From Alteribacillus sp041949975 (lineage in GTDB: Bacteria; Bacillota; Bacilli; Bacillales; Marinococcaceae), in assembly GCF_041949975.1 (NCBI RefSeq), contig NZ_JBHFQG010000016.1, forward strand, positions 17,161-81,160: a DNA stretch of 64,000 bases, read 5' to 3'. Within the stretch, counting starts at the first letter, position 1, and every line of letters begins with the position of its first letter. Below are positions 1-8,304 of the stretch, piece after piece. A model generated the notes under the pieces. That model did not search any database, was not told the origin of the DNA, and saw nothing but the letters and a program-made list of their open reading frames with translations. Both the position numbers and the translations under genes were made by a program.

Positions 1-170
1 ATTTACTGTAGAGGGGTCGGGCAGTGTTGGACTTCATTTTGTTAGGCAAATTCGTCCGTTTTCCTTCAGATTCTGGGTCACCCCGGACACCCTTGCCATT
101 CGCTAACGGTTTCTACTGCCTAGCCCGTAGAGGACTTTCTCCACCTAGCTGTTAGACATGCCGGGCACAC
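1..170 (-). mobile_element. 5' part of a class C-like group II intron (runs off the left edge)
   Basis: Read on the minus strand, the element begins at 170 with GTGTGCCCGGCATG, the hallmark 5' end of bacterial group II introns. It continues with domain I-like sequence including GGCAAGGGTGTCCG, CAGAATCTGAAGG and TTTGCCTAACAAAATGAAGTCC. These blocks resemble the Oceanobacillus/B. halodurans class C introns as I remember them. Only about 170 nt of the ribozyme lie in the window; domains II-VI and any reverse transcriptase are beyond position 1. It starts 3 nt past the T-run of a hairpin terminator, the target preference known for class C introns. The class assignment is from remembered sequence similarity and was not computed. 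Confidence 0.85.
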
Positions 171-172
171 CC

Positions 173-206
173 AAAAAAAGACAATTCACCTTGTCGGCAA
201 ACTGTC
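173..206 (-). terminator. Rho-independent terminator of the oxidoreductase gene; group II intron target
   Basis: On the minus strand an 11-bp stem (180-190 with 196-206, three G-U wobbles) closes a 5-nt loop and is followed by seven T. The intron begins immediately after TTTTTTTGG. Confidence 0.85.
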
Positions 207-237
207 TTTCCCTTAAAGAAAAACTGTTATTTTTCGC

Positions 238-888
238 TTAGATTGATTTTATTGCTTCTTTAATGGGTTGATTTCCCGTTACTATTTGAAATTCCTTTCC
301 AATCGTTGCCTCATTTTCCAGGGTGGCAACGATAACGCTTGCCACATCTTCTCTAGGAATTTCACCTCTCTCCACTTCTTCTGCTGCCTCTACTTGACCA
401 GTTCCTTTGTCGTTGGTTAGCAGACCAGGATGTATAATCGTATAATCCAAGTCCGTGGACTTTAACCATTCATCCGCATAATGCTTTGCTGCAACATATG
501 GTGCAAAGGACGAAGAAGCCTCCTGGATTGCTTCACGCCTTGTGTCAAATGAACTAATCATGATAAACCTCTTCACGCCAGCAACTTTCGCTGCTTCAAT
601 TGTTTTTACAGCACCATCTAAGTCAATTAATATGGTTTTGTCTTTGCCCGTGTGTGGTCCAGAACCTGCTGTGAATACGATCGCATCGACTCCCTCAGCA
701 GCTTTTGCAATCCTTTCGATATCTTGTTCTAGATCTACTACTGCGGTTTCAACACCCGACTTTTCAAAAAAGAAAACTTGCTCCTGCTTACGAACCATCG
801 CTTTTGCTTCCAGACTATTACTATCCTGAATAAAGGAAACAAGATGTTTTCCAATTTGGCCATTTGCTCCAACTACAAGAACTTTCAA
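238..888 (-). CDS. NAD(P)-dependent oxidoreductase, atypical SDR (NmrA/YhfK-like)
   Basis: A 216-residue protein with the N-terminal dinucleotide-binding motif VGANGQIGKH (TGxxGxxG type of extended/atypical SDRs), then VDAIVFTAGSG and a central RFIMISS strand. The length matches the YhfK-type single-domain family (about 214 aa). Substrate unknown. The start is a TTG at 888, preceded by a strong AGAAAGGG ribosome site. A longer open frame upstream to 1014 lacks a ribosome site and has no family-like sequence. It is a single gene with its own promoter and terminator, next to a decayed gene and a group II intron, which suggests an accessory location. Confidence 0.75.
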   Translation of the reverse strand: MKVLVVGANGQIGKHLVSFIQDSNSLEAKAMVRKQEQVFFFEKSGVETAVVDLEQDIERIAKAAEGVDAIVFTAGSGPHTGKDKTILIDLDGAVKTIEAAKVAGVKRFIMISSFDTRREAIQEASSSFAPYVAAKHYADEWLKSTDLDYTIIHPGLLTNDKGTGQVEAAEEVERGEIPREDVASVIVATLENEATIGKEFQIVTGNQPIKEAIKSI

Positions 889-967
889 TTTTTCCACCCT
901 TTCTAAGTAAACTAATAAAGAGTCTCTACCATAAAGGTTCCCAGCTATTGTATTCCCCTTTATCTTG

Positions 968-996
968 ATTGTATAAAAAAGACGATGTCTAAGCAA
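968..996 (-). promoter_or_regulatory. Sigma-A-type promoter for the oxidoreductase
   Basis: On the minus strand, TTGCTT (991-996), 17-nt spacer, TACAAT (968-973), about 80 nt before the TTG start. Pattern only. Confidence 0.5.
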
Positions 997-1496
997 AGCT
1001 TTTTCAAGACTCAACAGCAGTTATTAAGAGAGTATTCTTCCTCTGCAATGCGCATAACAATCGTACGTTTTTTGTTTCAGTTCATAACCTTGAGGATATT
1101 TCTTTGTTCCATATCTCTTTTATTTGAGTATTTTCCTGCACTGGTTAAATTATACACATCACAAATTTTTTGTTATCTAATAATAGATTACCGTTAACAA
1201 CACCAATTTTCCCCGTGGGTGATGATATTTTTAAGATTTAGCTTTATGGATTAAGGTGGATTATTTTGAGGGAAAACGGCACTGAAGTCTCGTAATAAGA
1301 CTTTTTTAGGTGAGATTTTATGATTGTGTTTTTAGTTCTTCATTTAAATACCCTGCAAATTCTCCATCCTTACTTACAATTATTTCAAATTCCGGTCATT
1401 TTCTCAAAACATTACTCCATTAAATTTCCACCAAAATAACAAGAGGACTATTCCTTATTAAAGAAATGCGCCCGAGTTGGAGAAGAATATATAAGT
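997..1496. other. 500 bp without a recognisable gene
   Basis: AT-rich sequence. I see no credible ORF with a ribosome site, no RNA gene and no clear terminator. It separates the oxidoreductase from a decayed gene and looks like eroded sequence. Confidence 0.5.
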
Positions 1497-1859
1497 TTAT
1501 AATATTACTCCCGCAAAGTTTCCTCTTAAGACTTGTTTCTCATTCTGATTTGTACATAGGAAAGATACCAAAATAGATATTCTATTATTATCTTGCTTTT
1601 CAAACTTCTCGATCGTTACTTCACATATTATTGAATCTCCTGTAAAAACTGGTCTCAAAAACTCAAAATTCATAGTACGAGCCAGTACATTGTTATCTCC
1701 ACCAATTTTTGTTGGTAATGTAGCAGTCAACAACCCTTGAATGACAAGTCTCCCCTGTTCATCAGGTTTAGTATGGTGATTCCCCTCATCAAAACATTTC
1801 AACATCTTCTTTTGTGAATATCCGTTCAAACCTAATTATATCTCCAACTATTTATCCAT
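1497..1859 (-). pseudogene. Broken MaoC-family (hot-dog fold) dehydratase
   Basis: The open 3' part encodes GNHHTKPDEQGRLVIQGLLT followed by LPTKIGG and FLRPVFTGD, typical of MaoC/R-hydratase-like hot-dog proteins. The N-terminal part is in another frame: VGDIIRFERIFTKEDVEMF is readable just upstream and then runs into TGA. The usual short segment between the FTKEDVE helix and GDxGNHH is missing. An ATG at 1859 with MDK before the break is in yet another frame. At least two frame disruptions and a small deletion indicate an inactive gene. In the family the enzyme hydrates enoyl-CoA-type substrates; no function is expected here. Confidence 0.75.
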
Positions 1860-1998
1860 ATTAGACTAGCCTGCTTCTTTAGCTAAATAGCAATGGTTGC
1901 AAATGTCCATTATTTATACAATACATTACTCAGGAATTTCGCCCGATTGCCAAAATACCTTAGCAAAGCATGGACTTTTAATCCTCTCGTTTGTTACC

Positions 1999-2037
1999 AA
2001 AAAAAGCTGCCAGCTTTAAATTGAAAGCTGACAGTTT
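1999..2037 (-). terminator. Bidirectional terminator downstream of tmRNA
   Basis: An 11-bp stem built on CAGCTTT/AAAGCTG, flanked by A-run and T-run on both sides, so it can act on either strand. It is the first terminator after the tmRNA 3' end, about 160 nt away, so the primary transcript probably has a long 3' trailer. Confidence 0.75.
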
Positions 2038-2094
2038 TTAAATAACTTTATTATCACTTACCACAACGATTTTCGTAATGGAAAAATCAAAAAG

Positions 2095-2140
2095 TTGAAG
2101 CATAAGGTTGCCGAGAGTATTTTGAAGCATAAGGTTACCA
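2095..2140. repeat. Short direct repeat between terminator and tmRNA
   Basis: TTGAAGCATAAGGTT occurs at 2095-2109 and at 2122-2136, each followed by a related xCCxA. Period 27 nt. It lies just outside the tmRNA 3' end, a frequent integrase target. Origin unknown. Confidence 0.6.
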
Positions 2141-2215
2141 AAGCGGCAAAATTATGGTTCAAGTCACAGTAACCCTCTTTTATATCATAAATTATGTATG
2201 GTGGAGACGGTGGGA

Positions 2216-2491
2216 CGTGTTCATCCATGCTTTCGCAAAGGCACTGACTATATCTTGAACCTAATATTTTATTAGGTCCCCCGGCGTATTATGCGAAATA
2301 TATATTTGCTTTAAAAGCGCCATTTCGCATCCTAGTACCACCCAGTAGGCGGCCTATAAGTCGATACACGGCTGAAGGATTGCTCCTCATACCGCTCGGT
2401 GTTGCCATATTGTAGATCACACAACACAGGTTTCACCGATTAAGCCGGATTATTCACTTATGTGTTACCACATAAGGCGACTATTTTACTA
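2216..2491 (-). mobile_element. Group I self-splicing intron in the tmRNA T-loop
   Basis: The 276-nt insert lies between GTTCGAT and TCCCAC. It ends in G, the omega-G of group I introns, and the 5' exon ends in U. P1 can form: exon CGAU (2495-2492) pairs with the guide GUCG (2481-2478), placing a U-G wobble at the splice site. P2 is a perfect 8-bp hairpin (2457-2476). The S element AAGATATAGTC (2256-2246) matches the classic core motif and pairs with GACTTATA (2362-2355) as P7 with one bulge. A Q-like GGCAACACCGAGC is also present. No homing endonuclease ORF fits. Exact subgroup not assigned. Removal restores a perfect T-arm, strong support for the boundaries. Confidence 0.92.
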
Positions 2492-2711
2492 ATCGAACCC
2501 ACGTCCAGAGATATCGCTACTTAAGCTTCTACGAGCGTAGTCACTATATTATGATTCGCCGTTGCTTTGGCCTAGTGACGGGCCGCTGCAAGGCTAGTCT
2601 GATTCGTCTCTTCTGCCGGCCTCAGACGGCGGTCGGACAGCGTAGCCCACTGATTAGTGAGACCCCGGTCACTCCACATAGGCGATGGAGAGCGGGATCC
2701 GCAGTCAACTG

Positions 2712-2747
2712 TTACGCAGCTACTGCGAGGTTTTCGTTAGATTTGCC
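2712..2747 (-). other. tmRNA tag-peptide reading frame
   Basis: Resume codon GGC at 2747, then AAA TCT AAC and on to TAA at 2712-2714. The encoded tag is GKSNENLAVAA, preceded by the alanine carried by tmRNA itself. The hydrophobic AVAA end fits recognition by ClpXP-type proteases. At 11 encoded residues it is shorter than the 14 of B. subtilis. Confidence 0.85.
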
Positions 2748-2887
2748 AGTTATTATTGGCGCAGGCCTTTTACGAGACTGCCTAGCTCGGCTCGCAACTT
2801 AAGCTCGACCTATCCCTGTCGAAGCCGTGTCGTCCCCAGTTGAAATAGGAAGAGAAATAAATATTCATTTTTCCCTCTGGACATTTT

Positions 2888-2915
2888 ATTATAACACATT
2901 CTCTTCCCAATGCAA
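2888..2915 (-). promoter_or_regulatory. tmRNA promoter
   Basis: TTGCAT (2910-2915), 16-nt spacer, perfect TATAAT (2888-2893). Transcription would start about 45 nt before the mature 5' end, which RNase P would then trim. The -35 lies only 7 nt past the smpB stop codon, so tmRNA has its own promoter. Confidence 0.8.
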
Positions 2916-2922
2916 ATATTTT

Positions 2923-3396
2923 TTATTCACCTTTCATTTCGCGGCGAATCGCACGTTCCATATCGCGTTTGGCGTCTTTTTGCTTCAGGGCTTCACGCTT
3001 GTCATATTTCTTTTTACCTTTTGCAAGGCCGATGAGTACTTTAGCTACACCATTTTTAATATAAACTTTCAGCGGTACAATCGAGTAGCCGGCTTGCTGG
3101 CTTTTCCCGATCAGTTTATTAATTTCGCGGCGGTGCAGCAATAACTTTCGTGTTCGCAAGGGATCATGGTTGAACTGGTTACCTTGCTCGTAGTGACTGA
3201 TATGTGCGTTATGCAAAAATAATTCTCCGTTTTCTATTCGGGCAAAACTGTCTTTTATATTTACCCGGCCGGCACGTATAGATTTTATTTCGGTCCCTTT
3301 TAATACGACTCCCGCTTCATATGTTTCTTCAATAAAATAATCATGGCGGGCTTTTTTGTTTTGTGCTATAACTCTTCCTTCCGTTTTTGCTGCCAT
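2923..3396 (-). CDS. smpB: SsrA-binding protein SmpB
   Basis: A 157-residue partner of tmRNA: it binds the tRNA-like domain and places it in the ribosomal A site for trans-translation. The sequence carries the family landmarks [18 protein letters not shown], an OB-fold core and the basic C-terminal tail ([18 protein letters not shown]) that enters the mRNA channel. Length matches B. subtilis (156 aa). I chose ATG 3396 (MAAKTEG) with an AGGTG site 8 nt upstream; an earlier in-frame start at 3423 has no better support. It lies between rnr and tmRNA, as in B. subtilis, with a stem-loop separating it from rnr. Confidence 0.95.
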   Translation of the reverse strand: MAAKTEGRVIAQNKKARHDYFIEETYEAGVVLKGTEIKSIRAGRVNIKDSFARIENGELFLHNAHISHYEQGNQFNHDPLRTRKLLLHRREINKLIGKSQQAGYSIVPLKVYIKNGVAKVLIGLAKGKKKYDKREALKQKDAKRDMERAIRREMKGE

Positions 3397-3519
3397 CTCC
3401 CGAACACCTTTCTTCCCTATCACAGAGAATTCTTTCTCTGTACTCTCTGAAAAGTCGCTATTATCCTTTTATAGTAGCAAAAGAAGCAAAATAGCGTCAA
3501 TACAACAGCCATTCTCCGC

Positions 3520-3543
3520 GGAAAAGGCTGCTGTGCAGCAGCC
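3520..3543 (-). terminator. Stem-loop between rnr and smpB
   Basis: A perfect GGCTGC/GCAGCC-based palindrome at 3526-3543, followed on the minus strand by TTTTCC. The weak T-run suggests partial termination after rnr, with some readthrough into smpB. Confidence 0.6.
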
Positions 3544-3558
3544 GATCCCTTTTTACCA

Positions 3559-5892
3559 TTATTTTTTCTTGCTCGTTTTCTTAGGAACATTTTCATAAAA
3601 CGGCTTATTACGGCGGTTTCTGTTTTTGCCTTTTTGACTCCCTTTTTTTGCTTTTGGACCGTTTGCGCTTTCTTTATTGCCTTTCTTCGCACTCGCTCGT
3701 TTTCCGCCTTCAATTACTTTAGGGCGGTCTTTCCGTGTCCGCTTTTTCGATCCTTTCATACCGACAATTTCAAAATCGATATCGTGCTCTTCTACGTTTA
3801 CATTTATCACCCGGACTTCTACCTCATCACCAATTCTGAAAATGTTGCCGGTACGCTCTCCAATTAAAGCATACTGCTTTTCATCAAAATGGTAATAGTC
3901 ATCGGTCAGATAACTGATGTGGACCATGCCTTCAATGGTATTTTCCAGTTCTACAAATAAGCCGAAATTGGCGGCCCCGCTGATAAACCCAACGAATTCT
4001 TCTCCAACCTTATCTTCCATGAACTGTGCTTTTTTCAAATCATCAACTTCGCGTTCAGCATCAACCGCGCGGCGTTCCATTTCAGAGGAATGCCGGGTAA
4101 TATCAGGAAGCTTTTCTTTCCAGTCGGACTGTGTTTTCCCATCCATATTTTTCTTAACCAAATACTCCCTAATTAATCGGTGCACGATCAAGTCGGGGTA
4201 ACGTCGAATAGGGGATGTGAAATGGGTGTAAAAATCAGATGCAAGCCCAAAGTGGCCGACGTTTTCCGGATCGTATTTTGCCTGCTGCATCGAACGAAGC
4301 AAGACGGTATTAATTACCGCCTCTTCCGGCTCCCCTTTCACTTCATCGAGTACTTTTTGCAAAGCACTAGGATGAACGGTATTGGCGCTACCTTTGACAA
4401 CATAGCCGAAGTTCGTAACAAACTCTAAAAACCGTTCTAGCTTTTCGGAATCGGGATCTTCGTGAATACGGTATACAAAGGGCACCTTCATCCAGTGAAA
4501 ATGCTCGGCAACTGTTTCGTTTGCTGCCAGCATAAATTCTTCAATAAGACGCTCCGCTACCGAACGATCAAGGAGCACCACGTCTTCAGGGTTGCCGTCT
4601 TCATCGACTTTCACACTAGCTTCTTTAAAATCAAAATCAATCGCTCCGCGGCTGAAACGCTTCTTTCTTAAAATAGCAGCAAGCTCTTCCATCTGTTCAA
4701 AAAATGGAACGAGTTCTTTGTATTTTTCGCGTGTTTCTTCATCTTTCTCTTCTAAAATCAAACGAACATCCGTATACGTCATTCGTTCATTCGTTCGAAT
4801 GACGCTTTCAAATATATCGTGGTTAACGACTTCCCCTTTTTCGTTAATCTCCATTTCACATGAAAGGGTTAAACGATCCACTTTTGGGTTCAAACTGCAG
4901 ATCCCGTTCGAAAGACGGTGGGGAATCATTGGTATAACACGGTCAACTAAATAAACACTGGTTCCACGTTCATGCGCTTCTTCATCAATAGGCGAACCTT
5001 CTTCAACATAATAGCTGACATCGGCGATATAAACACCGAGAAGATAATTGCCGTTCTCTTGCTTTTTTACTTGAACCGCATCATCTAAGTCCTTTGCATC
5101 CGCTCCGTCAATGGTCACAATGGTTTCTTCACGTAAGTCTCTGCGATTAGCGATTTCTTCAGTATTAATTTGATCTGGAATGCTGTGTGCATGATTGATA
5201 GCTTCTTCAGGAAAATCCCCCGGAAGTTCGTGTTTATGAATGATGGATAAAATATCAACACCAGGATCGTTTTTGTGCCCGAGGATATTGACCACTTTTC
5301 CTTCTGCACTAAAACGTCCTTCTGGATACTTAGTTATTTCAACGACTACTTTATGTCCGTCAACAGCGCCATTTTCCGCATCCTGCGGGATAAAAATGTC
5401 ATTGTTAATATGTTTATCATCCACTTCCACAAAGCCGTAAGAACGGTTATCGACATAGGTACCAACGATTTTTGTGGTGCCTCGTTCTAAGATGCGGACG
5501 ATAGCTCCTTCTGGTTTGGACCCTGATGTTTTTCGATGAACACGGACAAGTACCGTATCTCGATTCATCGCTCCATTTAAATCCCCAGCTGGAACGAACA
5601 CATCGTCTTCGTCTTTATTTTCGGGCAGGATAAAAGCAAAACCGCGCTGGTGGCTTTGCACCTTCCCTTTTAATAAATTCATCTTTTCTGGTATTCCGTA
5701 ACGGTTACTTCGGGTCCGGACAATATCGCCCTCTTCTTCTAATTCGTTGAGAGCTCTCATTAGTTGTTTTGTTTCCTCTGCCCCTTCCATGTCCATTTCT
5801 TCCTGAATTTCGCTAATGGACATAGGCTTTACTGCTTCTTCTTTCATATACTGGAGCAATTGCTGTCTTTTTTCTTGATCCAACTTTTTCAT
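3559..5892 (-). CDS. rnr: Ribonuclease R
   Basis: A 777-residue 3'-to-5' processive exoribonuclease that degrades structured RNA, including mRNAs released by trans-translation. Order: N-terminal winged-helix ([10 protein letters not shown] region), cold-shock/OB domains, RNB catalytic domain with the acid-rich metal motif [12 protein letters not shown], and an S1 domain near residues 640-710. A strongly basic Lys/Arg/Gly tail ([16 protein letters not shown] and on) is typical of RNase R. Length matches B. subtilis (779 aa). ATG start with an AGGAGATG-like site. It heads the rnr-smpB-ssrA cluster, so substrate-release and decay functions sit together. Confidence 0.95.
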   Translation of the reverse strand: MKKLDQEKRQQLLQYMKEEAVKPMSISEIQEEMDMEGAEETKQLMRALNELEEEGDIVRTRSNRYGIPEKMNLLKGKVQSHQRGFAFILPENKDEDDVFVPAGDLNGAMNRDTVLVRVHRKTSGSKPEGAIVRILERGTTKIVGTYVDNRSYGFVEVDDKHINNDIFIPQDAENGAVDGHKVVVEITKYPEGRFSAEGKVVNILGHKNDPGVDILSIIHKHELPGDFPEEAINHAHSIPDQINTEEIANRRDLREETIVTIDGADAKDLDDAVQVKKQENGNYLLGVYIADVSYYVEEGSPIDEEAHERGTSVYLVDRVIPMIPHRLSNGICSLNPKVDRLTLSCEMEINEKGEVVNHDIFESVIRTNERMTYTDVRLILEEKDEETREKYKELVPFFEQMEELAAILRKKRFSRGAIDFDFKEASVKVDEDGNPEDVVLLDRSVAERLIEEFMLAANETVAEHFHWMKVPFVYRIHEDPDSEKLERFLEFVTNFGYVVKGSANTVHPSALQKVLDEVKGEPEEAVINTVLLRSMQQAKYDPENVGHFGLASDFYTHFTSPIRRYPDLIVHRLIREYLVKKNMDGKTQSDWKEKLPDITRHSSEMERRAVDAEREVDDLKKAQFMEDKVGEEFVGFISGAANFGLFVELENTIEGMVHISYLTDDYYHFDEKQYALIGERTGNIFRIGDEVEVRVINVNVEEHDIDFEIVGMKGSKKRTRKDRPKVIEGGKRASAKKGNKESANGPKAKKGSQKGKNRNRRNKPFYENVPKKTSKKK

Positions 5893-5941
5893 CTCCTTTC
5901 ACTGCTATTATCTTGTCATTGAATCATTTCTTGCTGAAAAC

Positions 5942-6697
5942 CTACTTATCTGTTTCCCAATCGAGCTGTTCTAAAAACTGGTAGATATCCTCTTGCAGCT
6001 GTTCTCTTTCTTTATCCATCGTAATAACGTGTCCGGACTCTTCATACCATTTCAATTCTTTCGCATCAGAAGAAATCTCATCATGAATAATTTGAGCACT
6101 TTTTGGCTCTACCATTTCATCCTGTGTCGCTTGGACGATAAATGCTGGCGCATAAATCATATCTAATGAGTCACGTACTTCATCAATAAGACCGTTAACC
6201 GAGGTGATTGTATCAAGCGGGAGCGTTTTGAACTCTTCCATTTCTTTTTCTACTTCCTCCTCGTCTTTCTTTTCCAGCTGTTTGTATTCTTTGGCGTATT
6301 GTAAAACTCCATTATAGAGCCGCTCTTTATTTTCTGTAATTGTCATAGGAGCGCACATTGGAATGATTCCTTTTACTTGATAAGTGTAAGCGACTTTAAG
6401 CGTCATTAAACCACCTAAAGATAAACCAGCAACGGCGATTTCTTCATACCCATCATTTTTCAGCTTTTGCCAGGCTCGTTCCACATCCTGCCACCAATCA
6501 AACGGACCGGTTTCCATCAGTTCTTCCGGAGGTACACCGTGACCTTTGTAAATGGGAGCGTGACATGTATATCCTCTTTTTTGTAAATAACGCCCTAACA
6601 TCCTCACATCAGCAGAGGATCCGGTAAATGCATGCAGCAGCAGAACAGCACGTTTTCCTCCTTCAAATGTAAATGGCTTTGGCGGTACAATCTTCAT
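5942..6697 (-). CDS. est: Carboxylesterase (Est/YvaK type)
   Basis: A 251-residue alpha/beta hydrolase, the family of thermostable Bacillus/Geobacillus carboxylesterases (about 247 aa) that hydrolyse short- to medium-chain esters. The oxyanion-side HAFTGSS, nucleophile elbow GLSLGG (Ser), acid in VQATQDEMV (Asp) and SGHV (His) form the expected triad. A charged helical cap lies around residues 130-170. The start at ATG 6697 follows AAAGGGG; the frame stays open upstream to 6844, but that part overlaps the neighbouring pseudogene. No signal peptide, so cytoplasmic. It sits just upstream of rnr, as yvaK does in B. subtilis. Confidence 0.9.
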   Translation of the reverse strand: MKIVPPKPFTFEGGKRAVLLLHAFTGSSADVRMLGRYLQKRGYTCHAPIYKGHGVPPEELMETGPFDWWQDVERAWQKLKNDGYEEIAVAGLSLGGLMTLKVAYTYQVKGIIPMCAPMTITENKERLYNGVLQYAKEYKQLEKKDEEEVEKEMEEFKTLPLDTITSVNGLIDEVRDSLDMIYAPAFIVQATQDEMVEPKSAQIIHDEISSDAKELKWYEESGHVITMDKEREQLQEDIYQFLEQLDWETDK

Positions 6698-6744
6698 GAT
6701 ACGTATTCCCCTTTCTCTCTCGTTCCTATCACTTTTATTATTTT

Positions 6745-7468
6745 TCAATGAATACTTTTCCATACTACTTCCTGTGGCGGTGATTCGGAAAGCAAAAACC
6801 TTTCCACGTCTTCTAATACTTTTGCACTGTTTTCTCCGTGACAAAGAAAATGCTTGGATTGTTATAAAAATAAAGCTGTTTCACCGGTGTTTTAATGTTT
6901 TCATGTAAAAATTCTGCGCTTTTTCTCGGTACCAGGCCATCCTGTACGCCCTGGCCGATAAATACAGGCACTTTAATATCTTTTAAAAAAGGCATTACCA
7001 CTTTTACTCCTTTTCGAAATTCAACAGCCGCCTGAATCGGCGTATGAATTTTATCATTAAAAATCGGGTACCACGGATGCTTTTTCATTTGTCCTTTTAC
7101 GCTGGATTCAAGCATCACGGCCATATCTTTCATGAGCTGTCCAGGTCCGATATATTGCGCAGCAGCGCCTAACAGAACGACTCTCGACACTGAATAGCGT
7201 GCTGCTATGTAGCTTGCGAGCATGCCGCCCATGGAAAATCCAATGACGTATACTTTGTTACAGTATAAAAACAACTCTTTTGCCGCAAGATCAGCTTTAT
7301 AAATCCATGCTTTATAAGAAGGTTCCTTTAAATTTTCATTTTGATCATGGCCTGGAAGTACCGGTGTATATACAAGCCACTTAAATATTCGTTTCTCAAT
7401 CGTTCCGCCAGCGGCTCTAATTCCCATGGCGACCGAGTAAATCCATGTAAACATAAACAGCCTATCAT
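6745..7468 (-). pseudogene. Frameshifted alpha/beta hydrolase (YvaM-like position)
   Basis: Three frames must be joined to read one hydrolase. ATG 7468, behind GAGGAG, gives MIGCLCLHGFTRSPWELEPL up to EYLSGLY. A 2-nt AT excess in TATATACA shifts to the frame with TPVLPGHDQN, the GFSMGG nucleophile elbow and GQGVQDGLV. Near 6860 a 1-nt loss shifts again to [18 protein letters not shown] with the catalytic His, ending at 6745. Both lesions are small indels in a gene whose domain order is otherwise complete, so decay is recent or the calls are sequencing errors. B. subtilis yvaM, also an alpha/beta hydrolase, lies in the same neighbourhood. Confidence 0.85.
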
Positions 7469-7604
7469 AGTTCTCCTCTGCTCTCATTCGCTTCTGTGTC
7501 AGCGTTATTTATTCATTACTTTACCAATATACCCCAAATACTTGAAAGCAAGCCCAAAATTAATCATATCAAAACATAAGGTAGATTGCTCACTATAAAA
7601 ACAT

Positions 7605-7651
7605 AGAAAACCCGGCTTCTATGCTTTGTTGAAAAGCACCACAGCCGGGTT
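7605..7651 (-). terminator. Terminator of the keto-deoxygluconate operon
   Basis: Stem AACCCGGCT/AGCCGGGTT (7643-7651 with 7609-7617) closing a 25-nt loop, followed by TTTTC on the minus strand, just after the aldolase stop codon. Confidence 0.75.
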
Positions 7652-7665
7652 ATTATTTGAGATTT

Positions 7666-8304
7666 CTATTTTTTGTTTCGCAGCCCTGAAAACAGCTCTT
7701 TTGCTTTTTCAGTAACTTTTTCAAAATCTCCTTCTTCGATAGCTTGCTTGTCTATTAAAGAACCGCCTGCACCAACTGCTAAAGCACCATTATCAATAAA
7801 TTCCTGAATGTTAGCTGCATTTACTCCGCCGGTCGGAATCATTGGAATATGCGGAAGCGGCCCTTTCAGTTCTTTTAAATATGCAGATCCGAGGGTGGCC
7901 GCTGGGAAAATTTTAACGATATCTGCACCAGCCTCATACGCTGTGACTACTTCTGTAGGTGTCATAACTCCTGGGATAGAAGTAACACCATAACGCTTTG
8001 CAGCTTTCACAACATCCAGATTCAAATTCGGGGAAAAAATAAAGTCGGCACCGGCATGAATGGCACGAACAGCAGAAGGTTCATCTAAAACTGTACCTGC
8101 TCCAACCAGTGCTTGATCGCCAAATTTTTCTTTAACCTGTTGAATTAATTCAGCTGACTCTGGCTTTTCCATCGTAATTTCCATATGCTTAACGCCGCCT
8201 GCCAGCAAAGCTTCAGCAATTTGTAGCATTTTTTCCTGCGGCGGCCTTCTTATCACAGCGATGACTGGCGATTTTTGTAATGATTCCATTGCGTTTTTTT
8301 TCAT
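7666..8304 (-). CDS. kdgA: 2-keto-3-deoxy-6-phosphogluconate aldolase (KDPG/KHG aldolase)
   Basis: A 212-residue class I aldolase splitting KDPG into pyruvate and glyceraldehyde-3-phosphate, with possible KHG activity. The Schiff-base lysine is in ADIVKIFPA; HMEITME supplies the catalytic Glu; GAGTV and PTGGV form the phosphate and pyruvate pockets of the TIM barrel. Length is normal for the family (about 205-213). The start overlaps the stop of the kinase by one base (TAATG), with a GGAGG inside the kinase end, so the pair is translationally coupled. Together with the kinase it turns 2-keto-3-deoxygluconate into central metabolites. Confidence 0.93.
   Translation of the reverse strand: MKKNAMESLQKSPVIAVIRRPPQEKMLQIAEALLAGGVKHMEITMEKPESAELIQQVKEKFGDQALVGAGTVLDEPSAVRAIHAGADFIFSPNLNLDVVKAAKRYGVTSIPGVMTPTEVVTAYEAGADIVKIFPAATLGSAYLKELKGPLPHIPMIPTGGVNAANIQEFIDNGALAVGAGGSLIDKQAIEEGDFEKVTEKAKELFSGLRNKK

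Larger units (their letters stand above)
2199..2837 (-). ncRNA. ssrA: tmRNA (transfer-messenger RNA), split by a group I intron
   Basis: The tmRNA rescues stalled ribosomes with SmpB and adds a degradation tag. The 5' exon (2837-2492) starts GGGGACG, then CGGCTTCGACAGGGATAG, the conserved tmRNA 5' domain. It ends in the T-arm half GTGGGTTCGAT. The 3' exon (2215-2199) is TCCCACCGTCTCCACCA, supplying the rest of the T-loop, the T-stem, the 3' acceptor strand and an encoded CCA. The two acceptor strands form 7 bp, including a G3-U pair, the alanine identity element. Joined, the exons give 363 nt, a normal Bacillus length, with the T-loop TTCGATT. The gene follows smpB, as in B. subtilis. The 276 nt between the exons are annotated separately. 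Confidence 0.95.

Noticed and set aside
2551..2802. An 83-codon open frame on the plus strand
   Set aside because: It lies antisense inside the tmRNA 5' exon and has no ribosome site or protein-like sequence.
2199..2837. A permuted two-piece tmRNA instead of an intron
   Set aside because: The 5' and 3' ends are in normal order and only the T-loop is interrupted; permuted tmRNAs have the acceptor piece first.
3420..3713. Basic 97-codon frame overlapping the rnr 3' end
   Set aside because: It is the Lys/Arg-rich RNase R tail read in another frame.
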